In this document: piece by piece, positions 21,850 to 32,347 of the stretch
How positions within the stretch are numbered: position 1 is the first letter of the stretch
How the letters are laid out: every line of letters starts with the position of its first letter
NCBI GenBank assembly: GCA_004026145.2
Contig: CP034992.1
Span: 17,125,258-17,189,257, forward strand
Origin: Takifugu bimaculatus
Taxonomy: Eukaryota; Chordata; Actinopteri; Tetraodontiformes; Tetraodontidae
Length of the DNA: 64,000 bases
Direction: 5' to 3'
The notes under the pieces: generated by a model
Told to the model about the DNA's origin: nothing
What the model saw: only the letters and a program-made list of their open reading frames with translations
Database searches by the model: none
Position numbers and translations under genes: made by a program

Positions 21850-23500
21850 GGAACCCTCTCCTGCATCAGTCTCAGTCAGAGGAGCCTAGCAGCCACAATC
21901 AAAAATATCTGCATCCACACATTTGTCTTTCATAAATGTGATTCTGCAGCTAAAGTATGTCCTTAAGTTCGTGCGTATGTACAAGTATTTGTAGATATAG
22001 ATAGAGATCATAGGGTCAACCATCCAGTGGACAGTGCACAGGACCACCGATCGAGCAATAAGTGCCAGCACCAGATGGTCAGGGTCAGCGCACTCCCAAC
22101 CCTGCTGGAAGCTGACATATCTGGACGAGTGTCTCCTCATCACATCAGGAGACACGCTAACGAGGAGCATATACAGAGTCTGTGCTTCTGAATGACCATA
22201 TTGCAAATTATTGTTTGAGGCCCCAAATAATATACCATTCTGCATTTCATTATTGTCTGTACTTACCTTTTAATTTGCATTCGACACCGGAAATACAGAA
22301 GCGTTAAATGTGTTCGAACAAAAAACTCTGGTTTTCAGTAAGCAGTTAACTTTTACTGGTGGAGCAGTATCACATTCGGGTTCACTCTTAGGACACACAG
22401 ACTGGTGCTTGTTTCTAGATGTCTGGCCTGTTCCTCCCGCCTTTTCCGTTGTGGTTTCTGTCTGCAGGTATTAGCTACATCCTGAAATTTTGCATCACTG
22501 GGAGCTTAATTGATGTTTTGAATGAATGGTGGGCTATCTCTCGCTTTCTATTCTCACTTTTCAGTCCCTAAGGCCTTGGCTCATAGCACCTGTTTCATAG
22601 TGTTGCAATATACAAGCTCACTGAAAAAATTGCAGGCTCCTTGGTCTATTGAAGGTGTCTCCACTGCAGCACTATAACTTTTTTTTTTTTTTTAACTCTA
22701 TACCCTTTACATTTTTAAAAATATATATGAAGAAAGAAGAATAATGCACAGTTCTCTGATTCTTTTATTCCCACATCTGGGATGGATGACTTTTACATTT
22801 TATTGTATCCAAAAACAGATCTAAGATTTGCAGTGACACTGTATCTAATAAAGGAAACAGAAGGTGTGCACATGGGCCTCTCGAGGGTCCGGTTGGGGAA
22901 ATAATTTAAGAAATTCATTACAGAAAGAAAGAGACAAATGTGAATGTGGTGGGGTGGTAAAGAAGCCTGTCTAAAAAAATTGGGAAACAAAGACAGATTG
23001 CAGGGAAAGAAAGAGGGACATAGAGACACAGACAGGGGCAAAGGTGTCTAAGGAAAAAAATAGCCAGATCAATTTAACCCATTCGGTTCTAGTCCACTTG
23101 CATCCATCGCTGACAGATTCCGGCTTTGAGTTCTCCCCCATCTGCCAACTGCCCAGGCAGTCATGATACAGGAAAAGAGATGCTTAATACGAGGTAATAA
23201 TCACAGCAGTCTCTGAGGCTCTCAAAGCTGTGTTTCCTTAGAAACCTTACCCCACATTAGTACAAGTACTGCTAACTATCCGGACTGGTTGATGTCGTTG
23301 GGCACAGCAAGCACCCAGAGGGCCAACTGGCTGGTACCACTGAGCTGGGAAGAGGAAAGCTTCCCAGATCAAACAGGCCTAATTTGCAAGCTATGTTGGT
23401 GAGTCAAACACAGTCAATCCCAGTTGGACAAAGAGGAGGAGTCCGTGGGTGTGGACGGAGGACGAGGCAGAGGCAGAGGGAGTTACCGGGGTTAAAAACA
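21850..23500. other. intergenic, no gene recognised
   Basis: A minus-strand open frame at 21886-22245 (119 residues) has no motif I know; it could be further decayed LINE sequence. A T-run lies at 22680-22692. The rest shows nothing. Confidence 0.4.
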
Positions 23501-24000
23501 GATGATGTCACCTGACACCTGCTTCCACTGAGGCCAGCAAGGACACTGGGTACGTGATTGTCCTAACAACACTCAAGATCATGCAGTGGTTGGATGATTC
23601 TCACACCCTTCCAGCTGGCAGCACAGGGAATCAAACCAGTTTCACTCACATTGACATGAGGCCAGGGGTTGTGAGGAGAGGAAGTGTCTGCCCAGCCTGG
23701 AACAGGGAAGTGAAACATGCACTCACACACTCGAAGAATGCTTTGATAACTACGCTGCACACTGAAGCACTGGCACCACACACACACAAAATCAGAATTA
23801 CAGACAGTTTTGAGAGAATCTACCACATATAGTGACCACATGTGCTTAACACCGTCATGGTAATTTCCGTGAGTTGCAGTCTAACAGTGAACGGTGTGGA
23901 TTTATCACTTTAGTAGACTCTGGTGCCACATATTCAGTCCTCCTGTGCAACAGTGTGCCTCGCGTAAAAACTAGGGACAGATTTGTTACCTCTGCAGGAG
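23500..24000 (+). mobile_element. endogenous retroelement gag/protease fragments
   Basis: At 23520-23564 a retroviral-type CCHC zinc knuckle is readable (CFH, stop, GQQGHWVRDCP), with the second Cys codon replaced by TGA. About 330 bases downstream, 23895-23945, is an aspartic-protease active-site segment (TLVDSGATYSVL; catalytic Asp codon 23916-23918). The spacing and order match a gag nucleocapsid followed by pol protease of an old fish endogenous retrovirus or LTR element. The frames are otherwise broken, and I see no intact reverse transcriptase, envelope or paired LTRs nearby. Non-functional. Confidence 0.6.
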
Positions 24001-24476
24001 TTTTCTCTCCCAGTTGGTCAAAATGAACACCTGTTCTGAGAGCAGTTTATTTTATTTAGTAGATTCTAGCCCAATGGAAGTCACACACACCTTTATTGCA
24101 AGTGTTCACCATTTGTGCATCATTTAAGTGGGCCACATTGCTGATGCATTTTTCAGTGTGCTAATCAACTAGAACAGCCAGTTCTACCGGTAGTTTGCTT
24201 TTACCTCACAACAGGGCACACGGAGACAGTTTGTCCTCACTATAGCTCACACTTGTACTCATTCAGGATGATAACTGATGATTTGCTTATCTGTCCCCCA
24301 GCAAAGGCCCAGTGGTGGAATGATTTACTCAACCCCTACTGTAGCATCTGAAGGAACACAGAGCGAGCCTCTCCAAGGTCCAGTGGCTAGAACAGACAGT
24401 AGCCTTTCTTAGTCACATAATTTCCAAGTGTTGAGTCACTGCCTTTGGCCCACCTATCCACACAGAGAAAACACAC

Positions 24477-24500
24477 GCACACACACACACACACACACAC
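24477..24500. repeat. (CA)n microsatellite, short
   Basis: About 12 CA units. Confidence 0.85.
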
Positions 24501-24849
24501 TATAGAATAGAGCCTGAACAGCAAGACATAACAGAGGGCCACCAAGGGTCAGCAGAGGCCATAAAGCCAAAATAGCAGCATCATGTTTGAAACTCAGCCA
24601 ATGGCTGCAGATGCTTCACAGGACAAGAAACGTACCTGTGATGGCTTCCATTTAATATATATAAAAAAAAAAACCCAACACAATTAACCGGAAGCAGAAA
24701 ATAAGAAACAACGGACCTAAAGGTAGGGGGCACAACCGCACCCTGGAGGGTTTCCAACAGGGAAACCCAGACTGACAGCAACGGCGGTCCCGAAAGAGAT
24801 TCTGGTCTTAATGGGCTTCTATGTGGTTAAATAAAAGTTGAATAAAATA

Positions 24850-25640
24850 AATATAAAATGGGTCCGATTATGCAGAGGTATATCTTATTTTGTTGCTATG
24901 CCGATGATGTACAACTGTTTCATCTCCTCTTCTTAACCACTTTATCCTTTTCAGGTCCACAATGGTTGAAGGCAGGTCATCCCCTGGATAAGTTGCCAGG
25001 TCATGGCTGGGCCCTATATGAACATTTGTGGGTTCGGTACCTTGCTCAAGGGTAGCTGGGCAATGATCTGAGGGTGTCCTGGCACCATCGCCTATTACCA
25101 AGACACCTTCCATGTTTCCATGTTTTGTCTGTCCTGGGGCTCAAACCATGAACCTTCCACCTCTCAGCCCAGTTCCCAAAAGACTGAGACTTCACCACCC
25201 AGAGTAGTTGCTAAATTAAAGAATCAGACTTTTGACAAGGTTATACCTGCTAAGGTTATACCTCTTTTTATCACTACCAGACTTGAGTGCTCTCCAGACA
25301 GAAGTCATAATCTTCACTTCTCATTTACAGCTGGTCATGAATGCAGCAGCCAGACTGCTCACTGCCACAAGAAACAGTCAACACATTACACCCAGGACTC
25401 ATCTGGCACAGAGAGACAACTGTGCTTTTAATGTGTTTGCTCCAAGGCTAATGGAACATTCTACTAAGGAAACTGAAACCAGTAACATCCGGGTTGCTTT
25501 TGGAAGCCATTGATACTGCAAGTGATTTCTGGATGGCGGTCTCTTTCAGCTTGGACCGGTTTATTGTCAGCCTTATTGCCCCTTACATGTTCTATGTGCA
25601 GTTCTTGTTGCGTTTGATTTTTTATGTTGTTCCATGACTG
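24850..25640 (+). mobile_element. L2-like LINE reverse-transcriptase relic, copy F
   Basis: On the plus strand the catalytic box CYADDVQLF is at about 24890-24920. After an inserted SINE, the C-terminal region resumes at 25201-25640 with LVMNAAARLLTATR, HITP and FAPRL. The usual DYCNSLL block is decayed. Opposite strand to the adjoining copy C. Confidence 0.6.
24940..25200 (-). mobile_element. tRNA-derived SINE inserted in the LINE relic
   Basis: Read from 25200 downward, the sequence starts GGGTGGTGAAGTCTCAGT. It has an A-box-like segment (25174-25189) and, about 20-35 bases on, a B-box-like GGTTCATGGTTTGAGCC (25154-25138). This is the pol III promoter layout of a tRNA-derived SINE head. 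A body of about 190 bases follows to 24940. It interrupts LINE coding sequence that resumes on both sides. Confidence 0.6.
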
Positions 25641-25683
25641 ATTTTTCTTTTATTCCCCGACTGTAAAGTCAACCAGTTGTAAT

Positions 25684-26622
25684 TCAATCAATCAATCTTT
25701 AATTATTGAGCGTCTGTTACAATCAAAATTGTTTCTAGGTGCTTTCCAAAATCCCAGGGCCTGACCCCAACAAGCAACAGTGGCAGGAAAAACTCCCCTT
25801 TAACAGGAAGAATGTCGTAGTTCGGTTTCTGGACGGCATCCGGGGAAACGGCCAATCTCTGAAGAGCTGAGCCTCCAGCACACCTGCGGCTCGTTAATGG
25901 CTCAGTTAAGCATTAACGAGCACCTACTTAAGGCCGCCCGCATAGAAGCCAGTGCCGGATTGTTGTTTGTGTTTTTGAACCAAGCTCCAGCTCCCCGTGA
26001 TTACTAGCCCTTCGCATCGTTTATTCCTTCGCCTCGTGAGTTTGTTCAGTGTGTTGTCACTTCTTTCTGTTATTTCTTTTCCCGTCGGTTTTTCCCATTT
26101 TGATGGTGATTTTTCGTTTGCCCTTTCAGTTGTTACCTTCTCAGAGTTTTGTTGTTACTTTGTTCGATCGCCTTGGATACTTTGTTAATAAAGAACCTTT
26201 TGTTTGCACTCTGCATCTGGGTCCTGGCCTACTTAATCGCTCCATAACAAAGAAACCTCGAGCAGGACCAGGCTCATGTAGGGGAGGACCACCCTGCTGA
26301 TGAGGGGGCCCGGCAGAGGGGGAGGAGAAGGAGAAGGGGGAGGACAGGTAGAGGAGAGAATAGGCAGAGATCAGGGAAATACATTAATTATAACAAACTG
26401 CTGTTGTCGGAGTGGGTCAGCAGGGTCAGAGGTCAATAGGTCAGCATACAACTATAAAGGTGGTGACACCCGTAGATGGATACAGAGAGAGAGGAGGGGA
26501 GGGGAGCAGAGGGATATGATCATTGGTCTGACTAGAATAATAACTGGAACTACAGAATTACTATCAGCTTTCTCAAAGAGGAAGGTCTGAAGTCTGATCT
26601 TAAAAGTTGTGCTATATGTAGA
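25684..26622 (-). mobile_element. L2/Maui-like LINE 3' end, copy C, interrupted
   Basis: An AATCAATCAATC tail and the terminal UTR (TTACAATCAAAATTGTTTC, GGGCCTGACCCCAACAAGC) run to 25812. The UTR resumes at 26250 (GAAACCTCGAGCAGGACC) and runs to about 26622, where the last codons of the ORF (TTTCTCAAAGAGG region) are recognisable. The insertion between is a solo LTR. No intact coding sequence. Confidence 0.82.
25813..26249 (+). mobile_element. solo LTR (Ty3/Gypsy-type) with 5-bp target duplication
   Basis: A 437-base insertion begins TGTCGTAG and ends CCATAACA. It has AAGAA immediately on both sides (25808-25812 and 26250-26254), and removing one copy restores the L2 consensus GGAAGAAACC. 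An AATAAAG poly(A) signal is near 26188, about 60 bases before the right end, as expected for the R/U5 part of a plus-oriented LTR. No internal retroelement genes adjoin, so this is a solo LTR left by recombination. Confidence 0.82.
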
Positions 26623-26677
26623 AAATTCACATATCCAAGGTAGTTTTCTATGTCAACTGGACTGGGTTTCTTCTCTT

Positions 26678-26714
26678 GAAGACGTTTCGCCTTCTATCCA
26701 GAAGGCTTCTTCAG
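26678..26714 (-). ncRNA. hammerhead-like motif, left arm
   Basis: Same CTGAAGA, 7-bp helix II, GAAAC, GTC order as at 6401-6437, with no change in the core. Confidence 0.38.
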
Positions 26715-26988
26715 TTCTGAAATCGTTGGGGAGAGAGCTTGAAAATATATAGCCCCTGTGGACCATCTGCATGCTAATGATCTGGGTGGTCACCTGGGAG
26801 TCGTTAGCAGGGTCGTTGGTCGGGTCGTTCACCTAGTTTCTGTTGAGGTGTCTCCCCTTTGTCTGCTGGTTCACATGGTGGTGAGTCACTGGGTCTCCTG
26901 GAGGAGTGGAGGACTGCATTGTACGTGGGTGATAGGTGCACTTCGTATCACCCTATATTTTCAAGCTCTCTCCCCAGTGATTTCAGAA

Positions 26989-27025
26989 CTGAAGAAGCCT
27001 TCTGGATAGAAGGCGAAACATCTTC
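26989..27025 (+). ncRNA. hammerhead-like motif, right arm
   Basis: CTGAAGA, helix II GCCTTCT/AGAAGGC and GAAAC are kept. The cleavage triplet is ATC instead of GTC; both satisfy the NUH rule. Confidence 0.36.
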
Positions 27026-27537
27026 AAGAGAAGAAACCCAGTCCAGTTGACAGAGAAAACTACCTTGGATACAATGACCTGGATGATTGAGAATCCAAAG
27101 ACAAAATTCACATATTTAGTTTTATGGTGATGGTTTATTGAAGCAGATGGTCGTTAAAATTAAGGGACCCAGTAATTACGTCAAAATATAAGAAGATGCT
27201 GGTTTCCCAGTTGAAGCACACTGTAATGAGCCTCCTCCTTCAGTAATTAGGCCTAAGTGCTTAATTATAGTTCAGAGTACAGCAGATGTCTGTTATAATA
27301 TAGGATAAGACACGCAGATATAAATGGGCTCTATTCAGTTCAGCCTTACTATTGAATCAAGTAATTAAAATCACTTTAACAATTTTCTGCCAAATTTAAT
27401 GTGGGTTTATAATTAAAAGGACACAAACAGACACCTGCCCTTCAGTCACTGCTCAATTAGTTGTGTGTGTGAACTGATATGTGGTTCTCTAATGTATTTT
27501 AATGTAGCACCTTCCTGAAGCGTTCCTCCTATAAGGA

Positions 27538-27540
<3 letters not shown>

Positions 27541-27583
<43 letters not shown>

Positions 27584-27652
27584 CTGTCTGTCTCTCTGTC
27601 TGTCTGTCTGTCTCTCTGTATGTCTGTCTGTCTCTCTGTCTGTCTCTCTCTG
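27541..27652. repeat. (TC)n-(TCTG)n simple repeat
   Basis: About 20 TC units followed by TCTG/TCTC units over 110 bases. Confidence 0.9.
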
Positions 27653-29357
27653 GTGAGTGGTGATGGAAGAGGACTCTAGATCCTACACTCAGAGAGGACC
27701 AGGAGATACCTCTGGTAGCCCAGTCAACCGGAGTGGTTCTCTTCTGTTGACCAAATGTTGACTTTACAGGCAAGGTATTTCTGATGAGAGCCTCAGCCTG
27801 TTGGTCAATATTGGGAAACCACACATTGTCTCTTAGGAGGAATTGGGTTTTCCCAATTCTCCATAGGGTGGAAGGGTTGGGTTCAGACCTCCCTATGTCT
27901 CATTCAATATTACTTTTGGTTAAGTGTGTGTTGACGTGTTATTTTGTGCAATTCTCTGGGAATCCTTTTCTGGAAATGTGCTTGGGGTGTTTATCTTTGG
28001 CAGTCAAGGTGTATTTTACATGTATTTTAAAAGTGATGTGCAAATGCATCTGCAGTTAATAATAGCTACTCCTATATGAAATTCCCATCAAATAATGCTA
28101 GAACCATGGAAACTATTGATATTGACGACAGCATGTTGACTGTTTGTAGCAACCGGCTAGCAATAACATTTGAGATGGTGTCCCATTTCTTCGGGGAATA
28201 TTTTCACCCCGCAGTTTTACGGGACAAGGGCAGTGTTGTGGAAAATTTTGTCCAAAAATCTCTCTGGATACTTTTACAGTGAAACAACCACAAAACACTG
28301 AAACGGATACTTTTAGGAAGACATTTTATATTACGCAATATGGAGACTATTCCTGTCCAGTTGCCAAGCATGTAGTGTCCATTTTCAGAGGCTTCAAACT
28401 CCTGTTGACCATTGCATCTTTCCCAGCAACACAGCCTTGTGACGTCAACCATTTTTCCAAAATAGCCAGGCACCTGTTGTTGTCCTCTAGCTATTGCAGT
28501 TCAGCCTTGCCTGTTTTGTTTTGATTTATGTGCAGTTGACTTGACTGTCTTTGAGTTTCCCTCTGCCAGAGAGTAGTTCTGAGTGGCCAGCTGCAGAGGA
28601 AGCACAAGGCCTGCTACACCTGTATTTTAAGTATTTCTTGGTGCCGGCCACCAGTCAGCGATAACAGCCTTTAAAAAGAAAGAAGGTGATGGCTAGATAG
28701 CCTTTCCACTCTTCTTCAGGATCTGAGCACCTTCCTCTGGAGGAGGGGGACATCCGTCATCAGTGAGTTGAGCTGAGGCACCATCTGTTGCAGGTTGATC
28801 CTCCTCTTCATGGGTGTCTCAATTAGTAAAAGGCTTTGCCTCTGGGCCTCTCTCTTCTCCAGGTTGCACCTTTCCCCCCTCCCTTCACCTGTTAGAAGTG
28901 ACCACAGGGGAAAACACTTTTAATCAAGTTCTGGAGCAGGATAAAAGCTGATGGAGAGCAGCAATTTAGGCCAGTCGGTCAACTGAAATGTAACGCACGT
29001 AACGCAATGTAACGTGACGACCAGGCATGTGTGATTAGAGAGAGAAACAAGTGGAACCTCGTGTTTTTGTTTTGATTCCAATTTTGGGGGGGGTAGTATT
29101 TAGCTTTTGAACCATTGCTTAATAAATTACTTGGTTTACCAGCGTTCTGAAGCATAGCTTCAGTAATAAGTTATAGAGTATGATTTTATGGTTAATTTAG
29201 TTGGTTTTACCTCTTTCTTTCAACAGCAGCATCATCCAAGCATCCCTTCACAAAAGTCTTATTATAAAAAGAAATGATCACTGAACATTTCTCTGCAAGT
29301 GGAGACTTCCCTTTAATATTGTTATTTGGTCTCAGTGCAGGGGCATAGCAAGCTGAG

Positions 29358-29400
29358 AGAGAGAGCGAGAGAGAGAGAGAGAGCAAGCGAGAGAGAGGGC
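29358..29400. repeat. (GA)n-rich repeat
   Basis: GAGAGCGAGAGAGA-type tract. Confidence 0.75.
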
Positions 29401-29471
29401 TGTACAATGAATCCCAGGAACATGACGGAGGTGGCACAGAGCTCGTCCTTCTTGGCGTGTACATACGGCTT

Positions 29472-30645
29472 ATCAATCAATCTTTATTTATATAGCGTCT
29501 TATACAATCAAAATTGTTTCAAGGTGCTTTCCAGAATCCCAGGGCCTGACCCCAGAGAAGCAACAGTGGCAAGGAAACACTCCCCTTTAACAGGAAGAAA
29601 CCCTGAGCAGGACCAGGCTCATGTAGGGGGACCCTCCTGCTGATGGGGGGGGGGCTGGGTAAAGAGAGAGAGGAGAAGGGGGAGGAGAGGAGAGGAGAGG
29701 AGAAGGGACGGAGCAGAGAGGCACAGAAACACACACAAAAATACACTATACAACAGGTCAGCGGGGCCGGAGGTCATCATGCAGCTCTGAAGGCGGTGAT
29801 AACTGTAAATGAATGGGGGGGGAGGGGAGAGAAGCAGAAAAACTACACAGGAATCAGCATAACTAGTCTGCTTGATGATGAGGAGGAGGAAAGGAGAGGA
29901 GAGGAGAGGAAACCATGACCCAGTGGGGTGACAGAGGCCTGTCAGGTGATCATGTTTCCGGACCCCGGCAGCCTCGGCCTCTCGCAGCATAGCTAAGATG
30001 TGACCTAACGATTAGACGACCCCTCTAAGTATGATAATTTGTCTATGATACTAACTGGAACTATAGAATTAGTAAAAATAAGCTTTTTCAAAGAGGTAGG
30101 TTTTAAGTCCAATCCTAAAAGTAGAGATGGAGTCAGCCTCCCGTACCTGGACAGGGAGCTGGTTCCATAGCAGGGGGGCCTGGTAGCTAAATGCCCGGCC
30201 CCCCATTCTACTCCTGGAAACTCTGGGAACCACAAGTAGACCAGCATTCTGAGAGCGGAGCGGTCTATTGGGCTGATAAGGTGTCACTAGCTCCTCCAGA
30301 TAGGATGGAGCTAGGCCTCTGAGGACCTTGTAGGTCAGAAGAAGGGTTTTAAAAGTTATTCTAAATTTAACGGGCAGCCAATGAAGCGACGCCATTACAG
30401 GAGTCATGTGACCTCTTTTATCAATACCTGTCAGAACTCTGGCTGCAGCATTTTGGATCAGCTGGAGGCTTCTTAAAGAGTTGTTTGGACACCCTGATAA
30501 TAAAGAATTACAATAGTCCAGCCTGGAAGGAACAAATGCTGGACTAACTTTTCAGCATCATGGTGGGTCAGTAGCTTCCTGATCTTTGTGATGTTCCTCA
30601 GGTGAAAAAAGGCACTTCTAGATACTAATTTAATGTGTCAGTAAC
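29472..30645 (-). mobile_element. L2/Maui-like LINE, 5'-truncated, copy D (longest 3' UTR)
   Basis: The minus-strand order is as follows. The RT thumb region is decayed at about 30408-30640 (ITKIRKLLTHHDAEKL). The C-terminal ORF is at 30069-30407 with SLHWLPVKFRI, LLTYKVLRGLAPSYL and LPVQVREADSISTFRIGLKTYLFE, then a stop. A complete 3' UTR of about 600 bases follows (29472-30068). It ends in TATATAAATAAAGATTGATTGAT read on the minus strand. Not interrupted by other elements. Frame breaks upstream of 30407 make it inactive. Confidence 0.85.
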
Positions 30646-31528
30646 AATTGTAGAGAAACTGGTTGAGCATATCTTGCAGCACGTCATTCACCAGGCCCTG
30701 AAACACAGCAGTTATTAGTTTAGCCAAATGACATGCCCAAGGGAAGTGTTTAATGCCATCTTCCAGGCATGGTGCTGCCGGAACTGAATGAGATGATAGG
30801 CGTTTTCCAGATCAGATTCCAGACTGAAAGCTGCATGGATGTGTCAAGTCCCCGATAGTGGCCACAGGGACAGAGAAGGATGGATTGTTCCTGCAGCCAG
30901 TGATTCAGTGACATACCTTTCCATGGCTTCCTGTTCCGGTCTGGAAGGGTTGTGCAAATAGCTGAAGGATGCAGTGCCCCAGGAAGAAGGTGTGTGCAGC
31001 AATCATAGGAGGAGTGAGGAGGCAGGGAGAGGGCTTGCTCCTTACTGAATGCCTGGGAGAGGCAGGCTGGGATGTCAGAACTAAATGAAGACAGTTAGAG
31101 TGACAAAAGGCAACCCAGCCAGTTAGCATAACTGATTCCCAAGGTTTAACCTGAAGGTTGTGAAATCTTAGCCTGGGTGACCCTAGAACAGCAGAAGATG
31201 ATGGCGACGGGATGAAGAACAGAGGGATCGACTTCAGAGTTAGAGAAGGGGTGCTGAGAGGCCTCCCGTCGAAGTCCAACAATGGCACTGGCTGAGGTAA
31301 CTCCGCCGTAGCTATGTTGGACTGCTTCACCACCTGCAGTTCTATGAAGTAGCTGTTGGCTCCAGAATCCACCAGGAATGCCCCTTGAACCTTATTCTGC
31401 CCACCCTCGGCCTCATAGGTGCAAAACTGTATCGAATAATCCACAACAGACGATGAACGTTGGCAGAAGCACAAAACAGAACTCAAGAACGCAGAGAGGA
31501 GAGGAAGAAAAATATTAATATAAAACAA
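30646..31528 (-). mobile_element. Ty3/Gypsy pol fragment (protease and reverse transcriptase)
   Basis: On the minus strand a frame at 30905-31528 holds a retropepsin-like segment: FLVDSGANSYF with the catalytic Asp near 31368, then LLDFDGRPLS and a hydrophobic FHNLQV-type block. Downstream (about 30660-30720, another frame) is AVFQGLVNDVLQDML, the conserved Ty3/Gypsy RT block that follows the FGL.NAP motif. The DNA between is frameshifted, and gag, integrase and flanking LTRs are absent. It abuts the 5' end of L2 copy D. Confidence 0.68.
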
Positions 31529-31774
31529 AAGTCGCAGGTGTGTTATTTGATATCAAGATGTCACTACAGGCCCACATATGTACCACACCAGAACCCTGTA
31601 GAGGTTGCCAAAGGTTCCCCAGCTTTCTGGCACTTCCAGAACCTTGATCAACATTTGTAGAGTTTTCAACAAATAGACAGAATAGAAAGCTCCCAACAAA
31701 TACCCACTGGTCTACAACATTGCTTTCTCTGCAACCGCATCACTGGTTCTTCATAATATTACGATGATGTATCA

Positions 31775-32312
31775 TATGGTCCTCCCCTCCCCTCTCCTTC
31801 CCCAGCTGGCCATCAGCAGGAGGGTCCCCTTACATGAGCCTGGTCCTGCTCAAGGTTTCTTCCCGTTAAAGGGGAGTTTTTCCTTGCCACTGTTGCTTGT
31901 CTGGGGTCAGGCCCCGGGATTCTGGAAAGCGCCTTGAAACAATTTTGTGTTATGGGAAGTCAAGAGGCCTGGACCCAGATGCAGAGTAGAGGATATGGGT
32001 CTTTATTAATAACAAAATGTGCAGGACAAGGAAACACAGGCTGGAAGAAACCACAGAAAACAGGAGGCGAAAACTGGAAATCACAACAGATGGGAGCTAG
32101 ACACTGTGGCGAAACAACAATCCGGCACAGGAGGCAAAGAGAGGGGAGTTTAAGTAGCTGCCGAATCAAAGCAACGAGCTGCAGGTGCGTCAGTGGCTCA
32201 GTGCTCCCCAGGGATCGGCCCACCACTGGCAGTCGCTCCTGCAGGTGAAGAGAGGAGGGAAGAAACGAGTCACGTTCAAGAACCACAACAATTTTGATTG
32301 TAAAAGATGCTA

Positions 32313-32343
<31 letters not shown>

Positions 32344-32347
32344 TGGT
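31775..32347 (+). mobile_element. L2/Maui-like LINE 3' end, copy E, interrupted
   Basis: Plus-oriented 3' UTR: GGCCATCAGCAGGAGGGTCC, TTCTTCCCGTTAAAGGGGAG, GGATTCTGGAAAGCGCCTTG to 31947. It resumes at 32291 (ATTTTGATTGTAAAAGATGC, TATATAAATAAAG) and ends in GATTTGATTTGAT. The break is an LTR insertion. Confidence 0.85.
31948..32290 (-). mobile_element. solo LTR with 6-bp target duplication
   Basis: A 343-base insertion has TG...CA ends (plus strand TGTTATGGG...CCACAACA). It is flanked by ATTTTG on both sides (31942-31947 and 32291-32296), which restores the L2 consensus AACAATTTTGATTG when removed. On the minus strand a TTAATAAAGACCC poly(A)-type signal lies 50-60 bases from the 3' end, so the LTR is minus-oriented. 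No coding sequence inside. Confidence 0.78.

Larger units (their letters stand above)
26635..27069. mobile_element. Penelope-like element ends as a fold-back (inverted repeat)
   Basis: The left arm (26635-26750) is nearly identical to the 3' end of the Penelope element at 6358-6475. The right arm (26954-27069) is its reverse complement. The 203 bases between (26751-26953) are more 3' Penelope sequence in minus orientation with a deletion relative to the first copy. The outer ends read CCAAGG...CCTTGG. No coding sequence remains. Confidence 0.78.
27070..29460. other. intergenic, no gene recognised
   Basis: It contains a CT/CTGT simple repeat (27541-27652), a GA repeat (29358-29400), and otherwise AT-rich DNA. 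Open frames near 28076-28524 show no known domain. Confidence 0.4.

Noticed and set aside
21886..22245. 119-codon minus-strand open frame
   Set aside because: No identifiable motif. It may be decayed LINE sequence but cannot be supported as a gene.
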